Notes: a model not told the origin generated them from the sequence alone. A stretch of DNA of 52,956 nt from Oscillospiraceae bacterium (GCA_017462785.1 JAFTQJ010000024.1:1-52956), one strand, 5' to 3'. Shown: positions 16,119 to 25,076, counted from the stretch's first letter. Numbers and translations: made by a program.

Positions 16119-18448
16119 TATGCAAGAAACAGTTTCTTCAAAGCGGCAAGATCAAACGCATTGAGCACACCATCCTCACAGAGATCCCCTGCTTGCCAGT
16201 CGGTAATCTCACCGGCACAGAGCAGGTATTTCTGGAGCATGACTATATCAGCAGCGTTCAGTCTGCCGTCCGCATTCACGTCGCCCTGCACGGGCTTTGG
16301 GGCATCCTGCGTCAGCGAAAGCAGATAAGCCAGAGGAGAATTCCAGTAAATGGTGATTTCATTTGTGGAATAGCTGCCGGATGCATCAACATAGCACTTT
16401 GCTGCCGGTGCATCTGCAAGGTATTTCTGTGCCGCCGGATCGGCAAGATCGGAGTTGACACCGCCGACCAGCATGCCCGGCATTGCCCTGCCGACTGCAA
16501 TGGACGGACGGTGATGGGGATTCTGCGGTGAAACCGTGCCAAAACCCGTTACATAGCACATGCCGTTCGGATTTCTGCCGAGCAGATAATGCAGCTGCTT
16601 CTCTGCGGCGGTCAGGAAAGCAGCATCCCCCGTCAGGCGGTACGCTGTGGAAAGCACGATACCTGCGTTGGCAATGGTCATATTGCTGCCCCATGTGTAT
16701 TTGGAAATCGCCGTTTCATAGCCGGTTACACTGATTTGTCCGGTATACTCCCCGACCCAGTTGAACAGCATTTCCTCCGCTATTGCATATTCCGCAGATG
16801 ACTTGTCAATGCCCTCCATCGTCAGAAGTGCAATATTGCCGTAATGCCCGACCATGTGCCATTCCAGTCCGTCCTTGTAGTAGGTGCCGGTGATGGAGGG
16901 GATCGCCTCCAGATAGGCGTTGTCCCCCGTTGTACGGTAGAGCTGACAGGCTGCCCAGTAACGTTCATCGCCGTCCCTTGTATCGGAATAACCGCCGTTG
17001 GTATCACCGTAATCTGCCGGATCTTCGTAGATCAGGTCGGGATGCTCCTGCAAAAATTCCCATGCTGCCTTTGCAGCATCAAGGCAGGTTCGGGCGAACT
17101 TTGCATCAATTTCTGCAAAATGCTCGGCTGCCATCGCCGTAACTGCACAGAAATCCGCTGTCGCAGTGCTGGAAATGGGGGTAACATACTGTGTTGCCGT
17201 TTCCTTGTCCGGCATGACGGAGCCGGTATTGCCCATACAGTTCACCTTATGATATACGCCGCCGGATGCCGTCTGCATTTTCAGCATCCACTCCACCTCA
17301 TAACGCACTTCATCAAGAATATCCGGTACGCCGTTTCCGCTTTCCGGAATACCAATGCTGTCACTGTGAATTGTAGGGTTCGCTCCATAGGCAAGCATCA
17401 GGTCTGCTGCCGCCTTTGCTGCCGGCACAACATATCTTCCATAATCACCTGCATCATGCCAGCCTCCGGTCACATCGATCTCCTCGCCCGTGGCAAGGAG
17501 CTTTGCTGGCTGTGTATGGCATGCAGGATGTCCGAATTCCGCATCCTCCACAGCACAGCCGCACCGCTGCAAATAGAGCATCCGCACGGTTTTCTCCAGC
17601 AGGTCATCATAGACATGCTCCCCGATCGTGAACGGATAGGAGGCATCCAGACCGCCGCAGGTAAGATAGTAGCTGCCGGATTTGGTGACCTCGGAAAAAT
17701 CGCCGTACCAGTTGATTTCTCCGGCAGCTGCATTGTCAAATCTGCCGTAAAGTTCCCCTGTATAGACCGTTTCCTGTGTTGCGGCATCGACTACGGAGAA
17801 CGTGGTTTCGCTCGTAATATTACGAAATACTGCGACTTTGGAAGCATCCGGTTCATAACCAAGCTGGTTGATGGTAATGGGAGGCTCATAGGGAGTATCG
17901 GGTTCCGCATCCTGTGCAGGAATGGGAATCAGCGTCACATTGTCAATGTAGATCGTGTGCTCCGTCAGGGTTTCGCTGTGATTGCCGCAGTTGAATACGA
18001 GCTTTGCTTCTGCGGTTTCCTCCTCCATCACAAAGGAAACGGTCACGGTCTGCATTTCGGGGGTGAGCGTCACGCCCTGTGCAGCGAATGCCTGATAGCC
18101 GTTTCCGTTTTCCTGTACGATAGCATCGATATAACGGGTGGTATCGGAATAAATATCGAAAGTCAGCCGATAACCGCTCCCTTTTTCAAGCGTGAGGGCA
18201 TTGCTGGAAAGCTGGACTGCATAGTTGACAGTGCCCAGCTCGGAAACCGTGAGGGCAAGCATGCCGTTTTCCTGGGCAAGGGAGGCGGCGGCATCCTTGT
18301 GGGCGTAATAGCTCCAGCCGTCAAGATCACTGTCAAAGGTGGAATTGGTGATGAGGCTGTCTGCCGCTGAAGCTGTGCCGGCAATGCCGGTGAGCATTGC
18401 AGCTGAACAGAGCATGGCTGTCAGGCGGCTGATGGGTCGTTTGTTCAT
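16118..18448 (-). CDS. Secreted GH9 endoglucanase with CBM4-like, Ig-like and dockerin domains
   Basis: Predicted extracellular cellulase of a cellulosome-type system. The protein is 776 residues. A signal peptide at 1-29 ends ASA-AD. A CBM4/9-like beta sandwich spans about 30-178 (SLITNSTFDSDLDGWSYY). The Ig-like GH9 N-domain spans about 190-275 (INQLGYEPDASKVAVF). The GH9 catalytic barrel spans about 280-705, with HDAGDYGRY (D332 and D335, catalytic base region), YLLGRNPNGMCYVTGFG, a PHHRPS signature and NEITIYWNSPLAY with the acid Glu. A type I dockerin at about 714-776 has two Ca-binding repeats (GDVNADGRLNAADIVMLQKY and GDLCEDGVLNAFDLAALKK). The start at 18448 was chosen for AAAGGAG 8 bases upstream; an ATG seven codons earlier lacks a site. 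It has its own promoter and a structured leader. Confidence 0.94.
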   Translation of the reverse strand: MNKRPISRLTAMLCSAAMLTGIAGTASAADSLITNSTFDSDLDGWSYYAHKDAAASLAQENGMLALTVSELGTVNYAVQLSSNALTLEKGSGYRLTFDIYSDTTRYIDAIVQENGNGYQAFAAQGVTLTPEMQTVTVSFVMEEETAEAKLVFNCGNHSETLTEHTIYIDNVTLIPIPAQDAEPDTPYEPPITINQLGYEPDASKVAVFRNITSETTFSVVDAATQETVYTGELYGRFDNAAAGEINWYGDFSEVTKSGSYYLTCGGLDASYPFTIGEHVYDDLLEKTVRMLYLQRCGCAVEDAEFGHPACHTQPAKLLATGEEIDVTGGWHDAGDYGRYVVPAAKAAADLMLAYGANPTIHSDSIGIPESGNGVPDILDEVRYEVEWMLKMQTASGGVYHKVNCMGNTGSVMPDKETATQYVTPISSTATADFCAVTAMAAEHFAEIDAKFARTCLDAAKAAWEFLQEHPDLIYEDPADYGDTNGGYSDTRDGDERYWAACQLYRTTGDNAYLEAIPSITGTYYKDGLEWHMVGHYGNIALLTMEGIDKSSAEYAIAEEMLFNWVGEYTGQISVTGYETAISKYTWGSNMTIANAGIVLSTAYRLTGDAAFLTAAEKQLHYLLGRNPNGMCYVTGFGTVSPQNPHHRPSIAVGRAMPGMLVGGVNSDLADPAAQKYLADAPAAKCYVDASGSYSTNEITIYWNSPLAYLLSLTQDAPKPVQGDVNADGRLNAADIVMLQKYLLCAGEITDWQAGDLCEDGVLNAFDLAALKKLFLA

Positions 18449-18468
18449 GGATGACGCTCCTTTCTTCA

Positions 18469-18508
18469 TGATCCGGTACGCAGCATTTTCTTTGCTGCAC
18501 CCAGATCA
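18469..18508 (-). other. Stem-loop in the GH9 leader just before the ribosome site
   Basis: On the minus strand TGATC..GGT..GCAGC pairs with GCTGC..ACC..GATCA around an A-rich loop. It ends a few bases before the AAAGGAG of the GH9 gene. A smaller stem CTTCA/TGAAG lies further 5' in the same ~155 base leader. Function unknown; mRNA stability or translational control is possible. Confidence 0.5.
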
Positions 18509-18612
18509 AATGCATGGGAATGAAATGTCCGCCAATTTGTGTTGGTTCTTCAAAATTGCTGAAGGTGTTCACCTCTTAATTTGACGCAGGGCATGTGTTT
18601 TGATCTGTATTC

Positions 18613-18641
18613 ATTATAGCGTATTCAGAAAGAAAAGTCAA
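18613..18641 (-). promoter_or_regulatory. Promoter of the GH9 gene
   Basis: Minus strand TTGACT, 17 bases, TATAAT. It gives an untranslated leader of roughly 155 bases, unusually long for this window. Confidence 0.82.
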
Positions 18642-18674
18642 TGAAGAAATTGTTATTTTTGTGGAAGATGCACA

Positions 18675-18707
18675 TAAAAAGAGAGCTGATGCAGTGCATC
18701 AGCTCTC
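18675..18707 (-). terminator. Intrinsic terminator after the ASCH-DUF1810 gene
   Basis: GAGAGCTGATGCA/TGCATCAGCTCTC near-perfect palindrome followed on the minus strand by TTTTTATG. Confidence 0.88.
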
Positions 18708-18730
18708 AGAAAGGCGGTTTTGCTCATTGA

Positions 18731-19504
18731 TCACAGTCCCAGCAGTCTTAACGTTTTCTCATCCCTTCTGCTCATGCAGAATTTGTCAAGCACCTGTCCG
18801 AATACGGGTTCGTCGGGGGCGGCTTCCGCAAAGAGCGTCATGCAGGAGCGAAGCTTGAAAGCATCTGGGCTGCCGAATACGCTCATGGGGTCGCTCGTGC
18901 GGAGGGTGAGCAGTACGCCGGAGATCTCACGCAGTCTTGCTCCAAGTACGGGGTGCTGGCAGTAATCCCGTGCTTCTTCAAGGGAATTGATTGAAAAATA
19001 GGCGGTCGTTCCGCTTATGCCAAGTCCCTTGATCTGCGGGAAAATATACCACATCCAATGCGTCCGCTTTTCTCCGCTGCGGATCTCCTCCAAGGCGGCA
19101 GCATAATCCGAGCACCAGCCGCTATAGCCGTTCTCCTGTGCATCCAGAAATTTCTGCAATGCCGTCAGCCGCACCTCAATTCCAAGAACACCGTATTTTT
19201 CCTGCTCTTCTCCGGAATAGTAAGCCTCCATATCCGCTGGATCGGCATGTGCAAGCTCTTCCTCAGTATAGCCGCATTGCAGAAGCGGCAGGTGTTCATA
19301 CAGCTCTGCAAAACTCCGGAAGCGGTGCAGGGCTGTGACCCTTACCTGCATTTTTTCCTCCGGCTGCTCCGTGCTCGTAAATTCGATAAAATCCCCGACT
19401 TTCACCTGTCTGCGTTTCTCATCGTTCAGCCGCAGTTCAATGGTTTTCTGTCCGCTGCGGATCATGGAAAAGGGGGCTGCGTTCAGCTTCATTCTGTGCA
19501 TCAT
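18731..19504 (-). CDS. ASCH domain - DUF1810 fusion protein
   Basis: 257 residues in two parts. Residues 1-110 are an ASCH (PUA-like) domain: KLNAAPFSMIRSGQKTIELRL with the diagnostic G-x-K-x-x-E-x-R pattern, then VKVGDFIEF. ASCH domains are predicted RNA or nucleotide binders. Residues ~118-257 are DUF1810: LQKFLDAQENGYSGWCSDYAAALEEIRSGEKRTHWMWYIFPQIKGLG and a C-terminal VFGSPDAFKLRSCMTLF. DUF1810 is a small helical family without established function. The start at 19504 has GGGAGG 8 bases upstream (ATG repeats at 19501 and 19492). It may be read from the nucleotidase transcript, whose stop is 77 bases upstream, since the hairpin between them lacks a U-run. Confidence 0.82.
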   Translation of the reverse strand: MMHRMKLNAAPFSMIRSGQKTIELRLNDEKRRQVKVGDFIEFTSTEQPEEKMQVRVTALHRFRSFAELYEHLPLLQCGYTEEELAHADPADMEAYYSGEEQEKYGVLGIEVRLTALQKFLDAQENGYSGWCSDYAAALEEIRSGEKRTHWMWYIFPQIKGLGISGTTAYFSINSLEEARDYCQHPVLGARLREISGVLLTLRTSDPMSVFGSPDAFKLRSCMTLFAEAAPDEPVFGQVLDKFCMSRRDEKTLRLLGL

Positions 19505-19529
19505 CCTGTATTCCTCCCTGCATATGGCA

Positions 19530-19560
19530 CAATGCCCCCGACAGGCAGTCAGGGGCATTG
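19530..19560 (-). other. Stem-loop between the nucleotidase and ASCH-DUF1810 genes
   Basis: CAATGCCCC/GGGGCATTG with a 13 base loop. No U-run follows, so it is more likely a processing or stability element, or a weak terminator. Confidence 0.5.
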
Positions 19561-19581
19561 CTCTGCCTCTTCTCTTATTCC

Positions 19582-21594
19582 TTATTCTTCCGTCTTTCTC
19601 TTGCTGTAAACCGCTGCTGTGCAAAGGCTTGCTCCGCTTGCAAGCAGCAGCAGGAACCACATGCCTGCGTCCGCATCACCCGTGCTGGGAGATGCAGCGG
19701 AGCTGGCTGCGGTCGTCGCCTTGGTTGTTGCGGATACCGTGTTGGTGGTGGATGCCGCAGTGGTCTGTGCGGCGGCTGCGGTGGTCTGCGTGCTTTCCTC
19801 GGTGGGTTCTGTTGCAGGTTCATCCTCCCCGGCTGCTGCTGCAACGATTCTGCCGGAGCCGTTCACATCCCCGTAGTTGACCAGCAGACCGGCATATTTG
19901 GCAAGCAGCGGAGAATTTGCTGCATCCACAACGCCGCCCTCAAATCCCTGCACATAGTTGGCAAGGACCATGTAGTCCTCCATCACATAGTCAAGCACAT
20001 TGACTGCACCGTCAAACATTGCAAAGCCGTCACCAAGATCACGGAGGGTGTAGTTGTAGCCTGCAAGATTGTATTCCGCTGCCGGATCAAGTGCATCCCA
20101 TGCACCGGTTTCCTTGTTGTAGATCTTCACATCATGCACACGGTATGCACCGGTGGGGCTGCCCGTCCAGATGTCCTTGTCATCATGCTGCACTGTGCTC
20201 TCAATGCCTGTGTCGATCCGATAGGTCAGACCGGATACCTGAAGGAAGCCGCCCAGCTCCGCAGTACCGGCACTTCTTGCACCCCATTCGAGGGCATCGA
20301 GGATCTGCTGTCCGGTCACGGTCTGGAGGCATGCCACATTGCCGAAAGTATGCATATCCTTGCAGACCTTGTAGGTCAGCTCGCCCGTGATGGACTTGTT
20401 GCGGATACCGCCGCCGTTCATGATGGCAACATCCACATCCATGTCCATATCATCAAAAAGGTAGTACAGAGCATCCGCTGCAAAGTCGCCGGAATTGGTT
20501 TCCTGACTGCGGACAAGGCGGTTGCCCTCGCTGTCGTAATTATCGAACGTCACGGATGCGAAGCCAATCTTCTGACCGAGCATAGTGTCGATCTCGGCGA
20601 TCCAGCTGTCCTTTGCTGCCTTGACTTCCTCATCGGAAAGCACGACCGTACCGCTGTACAGATCGGATACCAGCTGATAACCGCCGTCCTCTGTTTCCTC
20701 GCATTCAATGAAATCGGTGGTGATCTCATCCGTTTCTGCGTCAATGACCATCATGCCGATGCGTGTGAAATACTCGCCGGTCTGTGTGAGGAGCACCTCA
20801 TTTCCGTCCTTGTCGGTGACGTTCTTACCCTCCATCACGGTATGGGAGTGACCGTCAATGAAGGCATCCAGACCGCTGACACCGGCAATGGCTGCCTCAC
20901 TTGTCCAAGGACCGGAGGAAAGATCCACGCCCAGATGTCCCAGTGCAATGACCTGTGTTGCACCTTCTGCTCTGGCTGCGTCGATTGCGTTCTGCACATC
21001 CTGCTGAAGTGCGGAGCCGTCCTCACCGCCGGAAATGCCATAGATGAAATTGCCGTCTGCATCCTGAAAATAGGCAGGCGTGGTTTTGGTAAAGGTTTCC
21101 GGTGTGGTGATACCAACGAATGCGATCTTCTCCTCACCGAAGTCAAACAGCTCATAGCTGCCGAGTACATTCTCACCACGCACGCCGTCCGCTTCGTGAT
21201 AGAAATTGGCGGAAACATAGGGGAACTGTGCAAGTGCGACTGCGTTCTGGCAGCCCTCCATGCCATAGTCAAACTCATGGTTGCCAAGCGTTGCGACATC
21301 ATAGCCTGCTGCATTCATCAGCTCAATGATGGTTTCGCCCTTGTCCATCGAGCCGTAGGCAGTACCCTGAATGTGGTCGCCTGCATCGGCAAGGATCACA
21401 TGGGCGTACTGGGTTTCCAGCTCCTCCTTGACTGCTGCGATCACATCATAGCTCAGGGGACCGTCAATGTAGGTATGCACGTCATTGGTGTAGAGGATGA
21501 CAATATCCTCCGAGGTGGTTTCGGCTGCTGCGGTCATGGGGGCGGCGGCAAGTGCGAACATGCCAGCCATCATTGCTGCGATTGTTTTTTTCAT
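19582..21594 (-). CDS. Surface-anchored 5'-nucleotidase / 2',3'-cyclic phosphodiesterase (UshA family)
   Basis: 670 residues. A signal peptide at 1-24 is followed by a calcineurin-type metallophosphatase domain. Metal ligands appear in YTNDVHTY, DAGDHIQG, LGNHEFDYG and the later GHLG and DGHSH segments. A 5'-nucleotidase C-terminal domain follows (NGGGIRNKSITGE; TVTGQQILDALEWG), giving substrate specificity for nucleotides. After residue ~590 comes a Thr/Ala-rich wall-spanning linker. The end is a sorting-like signal SPSTGDAD, a hydrophobic helix and SKRKTEE. The motif departs from LPXTG but the three-part layout is that of a sortase substrate. Likely role: phosphate or nucleoside salvage outside the cell. 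Start has AAGGAGAG upstream; promoter at 21672-21700. Confidence 0.92.
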   Translation of the reverse strand: MKKTIAAMMAGMFALAAAPMTAAAETTSEDIVILYTNDVHTYIDGPLSYDVIAAVKEELETQYAHVILADAGDHIQGTAYGSMDKGETIIELMNAAGYDVATLGNHEFDYGMEGCQNAVALAQFPYVSANFYHEADGVRGENVLGSYELFDFGEEKIAFVGITTPETFTKTTPAYFQDADGNFIYGISGGEDGSALQQDVQNAIDAARAEGATQVIALGHLGVDLSSGPWTSEAAIAGVSGLDAFIDGHSHTVMEGKNVTDKDGNEVLLTQTGEYFTRIGMMVIDAETDEITTDFIECEETEDGGYQLVSDLYSGTVVLSDEEVKAAKDSWIAEIDTMLGQKIGFASVTFDNYDSEGNRLVRSQETNSGDFAADALYYLFDDMDMDVDVAIMNGGGIRNKSITGELTYKVCKDMHTFGNVACLQTVTGQQILDALEWGARSAGTAELGGFLQVSGLTYRIDTGIESTVQHDDKDIWTGSPTGAYRVHDVKIYNKETGAWDALDPAAEYNLAGYNYTLRDLGDGFAMFDGAVNVLDYVMEDYMVLANYVQGFEGGVVDAANSPLLAKYAGLLVNYGDVNGSGRIVAAAAGEDEPATEPTEESTQTTAAAAQTTAASTTNTVSATTKATTAASSAASPSTGDADAGMWFLLLLASGASLCTAAVYSKRKTEE

Positions 21595-21671
21595 AGACTC
21601 TCTCCTTTTTCAGACATTCTCCATTCCAAGGTTGCACCCGTCCTACTTCGGACGATGTGCCTCCTTTATTA

Positions 21672-21700
21672 TTTTACATAATTTTGCATATTTTGTCAAG
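21672..21700 (-). promoter_or_regulatory. Promoter of the 5'-nucleotidase gene
   Basis: Minus strand TTGACA, 17 bases, TAAAAT, about 70 bases before the start codon. Confidence 0.82.
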
Positions 21701-21741
21701 CGGTTACAGAAAAATTGCTTTGGCACTAATTGATATATACT

Positions 21742-21773
21742 TAAAAAATGCTCCCTGCTGTGCAGGGAGCATC
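21742..21773 (-). terminator. Intrinsic terminator after glf
   Basis: ATGCTCCCTGC/GCAGGGAGCAT stem with a 3 base loop, followed on the minus strand by TTTTTTAAG. Confidence 0.9.
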
Positions 21774-21783
21774 ATGTTCAGAA

Positions 21784-22941
21784 TTATTCTCCGAATTCCT
21801 GCTTCACAGCATCCAGTGCAGCCATGATGCAATCATCCATATCATAGTACTTGTACAGACCCAGTCTGCCGCCGAAGATCACATTTTCCTCAGCATCTGC
21901 CAGAGCCTTGTACTGGTTGTAGAGTGCGGTGTTCTTCTCATCGTTGACCGGATAGTAAGGATCCATGCCTTCCTTCCACTCAGTGGAATATTCCTTGGAG
22001 ATCACGGTCTTTGCGGTATCCGCATAGCTCTCGATCTCGAAGAACTTGTGCTCAATGATTCTTGTCCAGGGACGATCGTGGGAGGTGTAGTTCACAACAG
22101 CATTACCCTGATAATTGTCAGTGTCATGCACCTCATCCTCAAAGTAAACAGTTCTCCAGTTGAGTCTGCCCAGCTTGAAATCGAAGAAAGCGTCAACCTG
22201 ACCGGTGTAAACAGTCTTGCCGAAGGTGATGTCGGTGGACTTCACGAAATCGAAGTAGTCAGTTTCCAGCAGAACGTCGATCTTCTCGTCAGCGAGCATC
22301 TTCTCAACGATCTGGGTATAGCCGCCGATCGGGATGCCCTGATAGCGATCATTGAAGTAGTTGTTGTCGAAACGGAAGCGGAACGGCAGACGCTGGATGG
22401 TGCTTGCCGGCAGATCCTTGCAGTCACGCTGCCACTGCTTCTCGGTGTATTCCTTAACGAGCTTGGTGAATACAGTCTTGCTCAGACGCATGCCCTGCTC
22501 TTCGAGGTTCTTCGGCTCGCCTGTGATGCCGCACTCATCGATCTCCTTCTGGATGGCAGCCTTTGCCTCAGCCGGTGTCTTTGCACCGAAGAGCTGATAG
22601 AAGGTGTTCATGTTGAACGGCAGGTTGTACATCTCATCCTCGTCTGTTTCGGGATTGTGGTAGATGGCAACGGGAGCGTTGATGTAGTTGTTGAACTCGC
22701 AGAACTGGTTCACATAGTCCCAGATCGCCTTGTCATGGGTGTGGAAAATGTGAGCACCATAAATGTGCTGGCTGATGCCCTCCAGACCCTCGTCTGTGAG
22801 CTTCTTGGTGTAGATATTGCCGGCAACGTTCGGACGCTTGTCGATCACAAGGCAGGTCTTGCCTCTCTTGGCTGCTTCAAATGCGAAGGTTGCACCGAAC
22901 AGACCGGTGCCGACGATCAGATAGTCATAGCTTGTTCTCAT
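21784..22941 (-). CDS. glf: UDP-galactopyranose mutase
   Basis: FAD-dependent cytoplasmic enzyme that interconverts UDP-galactopyranose and UDP-galactofuranose, supplying the Galf donor. The protein is 385 residues, the usual length. The N-terminal dinucleotide fold reads DYLIVGTGLFGATFAFEAA, with the ribose-binding acidic turn IDKRPNVAGN. The family motifs YGAHIFHT, PINMNTF-like (LPFNMNTFYQLFG), EKQWQRD, IPIGGYTQI, GRLNWRTVYFE and GRLGLYKYYDMDD are present. The start ATG has AAAGGAAA upstream. It lies 36 bases behind a GlfT2-like gene on the same strand, so donor synthesis and use are co-expressed from the promoter at 24905-24933. Confidence 0.96.
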   Translation of the reverse strand: MRTSYDYLIVGTGLFGATFAFEAAKRGKTCLVIDKRPNVAGNIYTKKLTDEGLEGISQHIYGAHIFHTHDKAIWDYVNQFCEFNNYINAPVAIYHNPETDEDEMYNLPFNMNTFYQLFGAKTPAEAKAAIQKEIDECGITGEPKNLEEQGMRLSKTVFTKLVKEYTEKQWQRDCKDLPASTIQRLPFRFRFDNNYFNDRYQGIPIGGYTQIVEKMLADEKIDVLLETDYFDFVKSTDITFGKTVYTGQVDAFFDFKLGRLNWRTVYFEDEVHDTDNYQGNAVVNYTSHDRPWTRIIEHKFFEIESYADTAKTVISKEYSTEWKEGMDPYYPVNDEKNTALYNQYKALADAEENVIFGGRLGLYKYYDMDDCIMAALDAVKQEFGE

Positions 22942-22977
22942 AATCAGTTTCCTTTCATAGCATAATATATCTCACGC

Positions 22978-24804
22978 TTATTCAGCAGTAAGCTCCAGAT
23001 ATTTTTCCCAGAAGCTGCGTTTCCAGAAACGGCTTGCATGCAGCTTGTAGTCCTGCACGGTCTTTTCATAGTCCGTGTCGATCCTCCGGTACATCTCCCG
23101 CAGCTCCGCAATGCATGCCTTTGCTTCCTTCACATCACGCTTGGTCACAAAGCCTCGTCCGCTTGCTGCATCGTAATTGAGTACGGTTTCGGTGCGGTAA
23201 ACTGTGATCTGCCGCACACCGTCCGCAGGTACGATATTGTATTTCCGCTTCGGCGGAAGATAGGTGCCGTTCACGGTTCGATTGGCAATGACACGATGCA
23301 GCAGATCCCTCGGCTGATCGGCATTTCTCGACTGTTCAAAGAGCTGCTCATCAAAGGTGATCCCCTCCCCCAGCTCGGAAACAGGCTTCATGGCATAGCC
23401 CTCCTGCATGATCTGCTGGTGGATCGCTTCACCGTCCCGCTGGGCAAACCATTCCGTCCCCTTGAAGAAATCACGCATTCCTTTCATCAGGAGCCGAGCA
23501 TTCCGGTAACGGTACAGACGTACTTCATTCATCACATAGCCATACAGCTCACGTTTCAGCTCTTCTGCGGTCATGTTCATGTCATGAAGTGCATTGTCGA
23601 TCAGGCGGTTGCGGAAAATGTAGTAGTACAATGCAGAAGAGTACTTGTTCTCAAACGGCTCATGCCAGACACAGATGCCATTGAGGAGGACAAGGTGCTT
23701 GGTATTCCGCAGACCATATTCGACATCATCGCCACGGATGAAGATGGGCATGGGAAGGTTGTCCTCCGATGCCACCTCAGCCGGAAATGCACAGAACCAC
23801 CATGCATTGTACTGCGGATCCTCCTCGGTTTCATTATACAGACACGCTTCCAGATCCCGCAGATCCAGTCCACGCTTCAGAGAAACCAGCCGTCCGCCGT
23901 TCCAGACTGCACCGGATTCTACCTGAAAATAGGGCATATCAAGCCGCAGCATTGCACCGCCGACAAAGGCATCCGCATATTCCGGGCGGATACATGTCAG
24001 GAAAGTACAGGTGCGGAAGAGTGCCTCCGGCTCATAGACGATGTCGTCATCATTGAGAAGAACATGGGTGATCTTCCTCTCCTTACGGACATTCTGAATC
24101 TCGATCAGACCTCTGGTAAAGCCGCCGGCTCCGCCGACATTCTTATTTTTTACAATGTGTATTTTTTCACTCGAAAGTGCCGGAATATCAAGTGTTCCGG
24201 CATTATCGGAAATAAAGATCTCCAGCTTGTCATAAAGAAAAGAATCCGGTGCATCCAGAAAACTGCTGCGGAGCTTCTTCAGATTCTGTTCAATGAAGGC
24301 TTCACGGCGGTAGGTGCAGATGTCAACAGCAATTTTCACATACCGCTGCTCCTCCGGTGCGAGCATGGAGAAATACGAGCCGCCGCCGAATACTGAGCCA
24401 TCCTGCATGCTTGTCAGAGAAAAACAGAGCATGCCTTTTTCACAGCTATCGGGGAATTCATAGGTGAATTCCTGCATTCCTTCACTGGATGCCTCCGCTG
24501 AAAGCAGCTCCTGCGTATGTACAGCACCATCCTCACTGCGGGTCATGCAGCATAGTCTGACCGTGAATACGCCTTTGAGCAGGAGTTTTAGTGAAACCCT
24601 CCTGACATGGGTGTATTTCCTCCATTTTTCGATGGTAAATCCTCCGAAATAGGTGTCAAAGCTGATCGTACAGCCTTTTTCCGCTGCAAGTTCATTTCCA
24701 TGCAGGGTGCATTTCTGACGTTCCGCTGCGGCGGTACGGTAATACAGCTCCGTTTCCTCACAGGTTCCAGCGGACGGCAGCAGTACATTCTGCAATGTCA
24801 ACAT
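22978..24804 (-). CDS. GlfT2-like galactofuranosyltransferase (GT2), copy A
   Basis: 608 residues. The architecture matches mycobacterial GlfT2. An N-terminal beta-rich domain carries the diagnostic FDTYFGGFTIEKWRKYT (49-65). A GT-A domain starts near residue 165 (VDICTYRREAFIEQNL), with a DXD-type LNDDDIVYEP motif and GGAMLRLDMPYFQ. Then come WWFCAFP and RGDDVEYGLR (catalytic Asp region), then VWHEPFENKY. The C-terminal ~200 residues are helical. By family, it would add Galf from UDP-Galf to a growing glycan. The start ATG at 24804 has GGAGGAA upstream. It is first in an operon with glf. Acceptor and linkage cannot be read from the sequence. Confidence 0.85.
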   Translation of the reverse strand: MLTLQNVLLPSAGTCEETELYYRTAAAERQKCTLHGNELAAEKGCTISFDTYFGGFTIEKWRKYTHVRRVSLKLLLKGVFTVRLCCMTRSEDGAVHTQELLSAEASSEGMQEFTYEFPDSCEKGMLCFSLTSMQDGSVFGGGSYFSMLAPEEQRYVKIAVDICTYRREAFIEQNLKKLRSSFLDAPDSFLYDKLEIFISDNAGTLDIPALSSEKIHIVKNKNVGGAGGFTRGLIEIQNVRKERKITHVLLNDDDIVYEPEALFRTCTFLTCIRPEYADAFVGGAMLRLDMPYFQVESGAVWNGGRLVSLKRGLDLRDLEACLYNETEEDPQYNAWWFCAFPAEVASEDNLPMPIFIRGDDVEYGLRNTKHLVLLNGICVWHEPFENKYSSALYYYIFRNRLIDNALHDMNMTAEELKRELYGYVMNEVRLYRYRNARLLMKGMRDFFKGTEWFAQRDGEAIHQQIMQEGYAMKPVSELGEGITFDEQLFEQSRNADQPRDLLHRVIANRTVNGTYLPPKRKYNIVPADGVRQITVYRTETVLNYDAASGRGFVTKRDVKEAKACIAELREMYRRIDTDYEKTVQDYKLHASRFWKRSFWEKYLELTAE

Positions 24805-24904
24805 TACGATTCCTCCGAGTTCTTTTCAAGGCATCCCCAAAACCGGAACACAGCAGAATCACGTCCGCAGCCGGCAGCATCCAGCCTTTTCATTATTCCT
24901 TTCT

Positions 24905-24933
24905 ATTATAGCATACATCTCCCCCTTTGTCAA
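24905..24933 (-). promoter_or_regulatory. Promoter of the glfT2-like A / glf operon
   Basis: Minus strand TTGACA, 17 bases, TATAAT. About 100 bases of leader precede the start. The divergent promoter at 25048 leaves roughly 115 bases between the two -35 boxes; that stretch is AT-rich without a clear operator. Confidence 0.85.
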
Positions 24934-25047
24934 CCGCAGTCAATTCCTTTTTCACGCAGCATCCTGCATATTGTACAAATACTACATATTAATATTATGC
25001 TTTTTTGTGGTTTCTCCAATATTCACAAAAAGGTTACGAATCCCCCC

Positions 25048-25076
25048 TTGACAAATATCTGACAGCGTGATAAAAT
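25048..25076 (+). promoter_or_regulatory. Promoter of the GlfT2-TagF fusion gene
   Basis: TTGACA, 17 bases, TAAAAT, about 90 bases before the start codon at 25167. Confidence 0.84.

Noticed and set aside
16844-18370. 508-codon plus-strand open frame
   Set aside because: Opposite the GH9 gene and Cys/Gly-rich with no motif; shadow frame.
18449-18612. Cyclic di-GMP or other known riboswitch in the GH9 leader
   Set aside because: The conserved cores of the classes I can recall are not present; only generic stem-loops are visible.
19700-19880. A true dockerin in the nucleotidase
   Set aside because: Only one partial GDVNGSGRI loop is present, without the second repeat or the helices.
19558-21681. 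707-codon plus-strand open frame, Cys- and Ile-rich
   Set aside because: Lies wholly opposite the well-supported nucleotidase gene, has no family motifs and no ribosome site; a by-product of codon bias.
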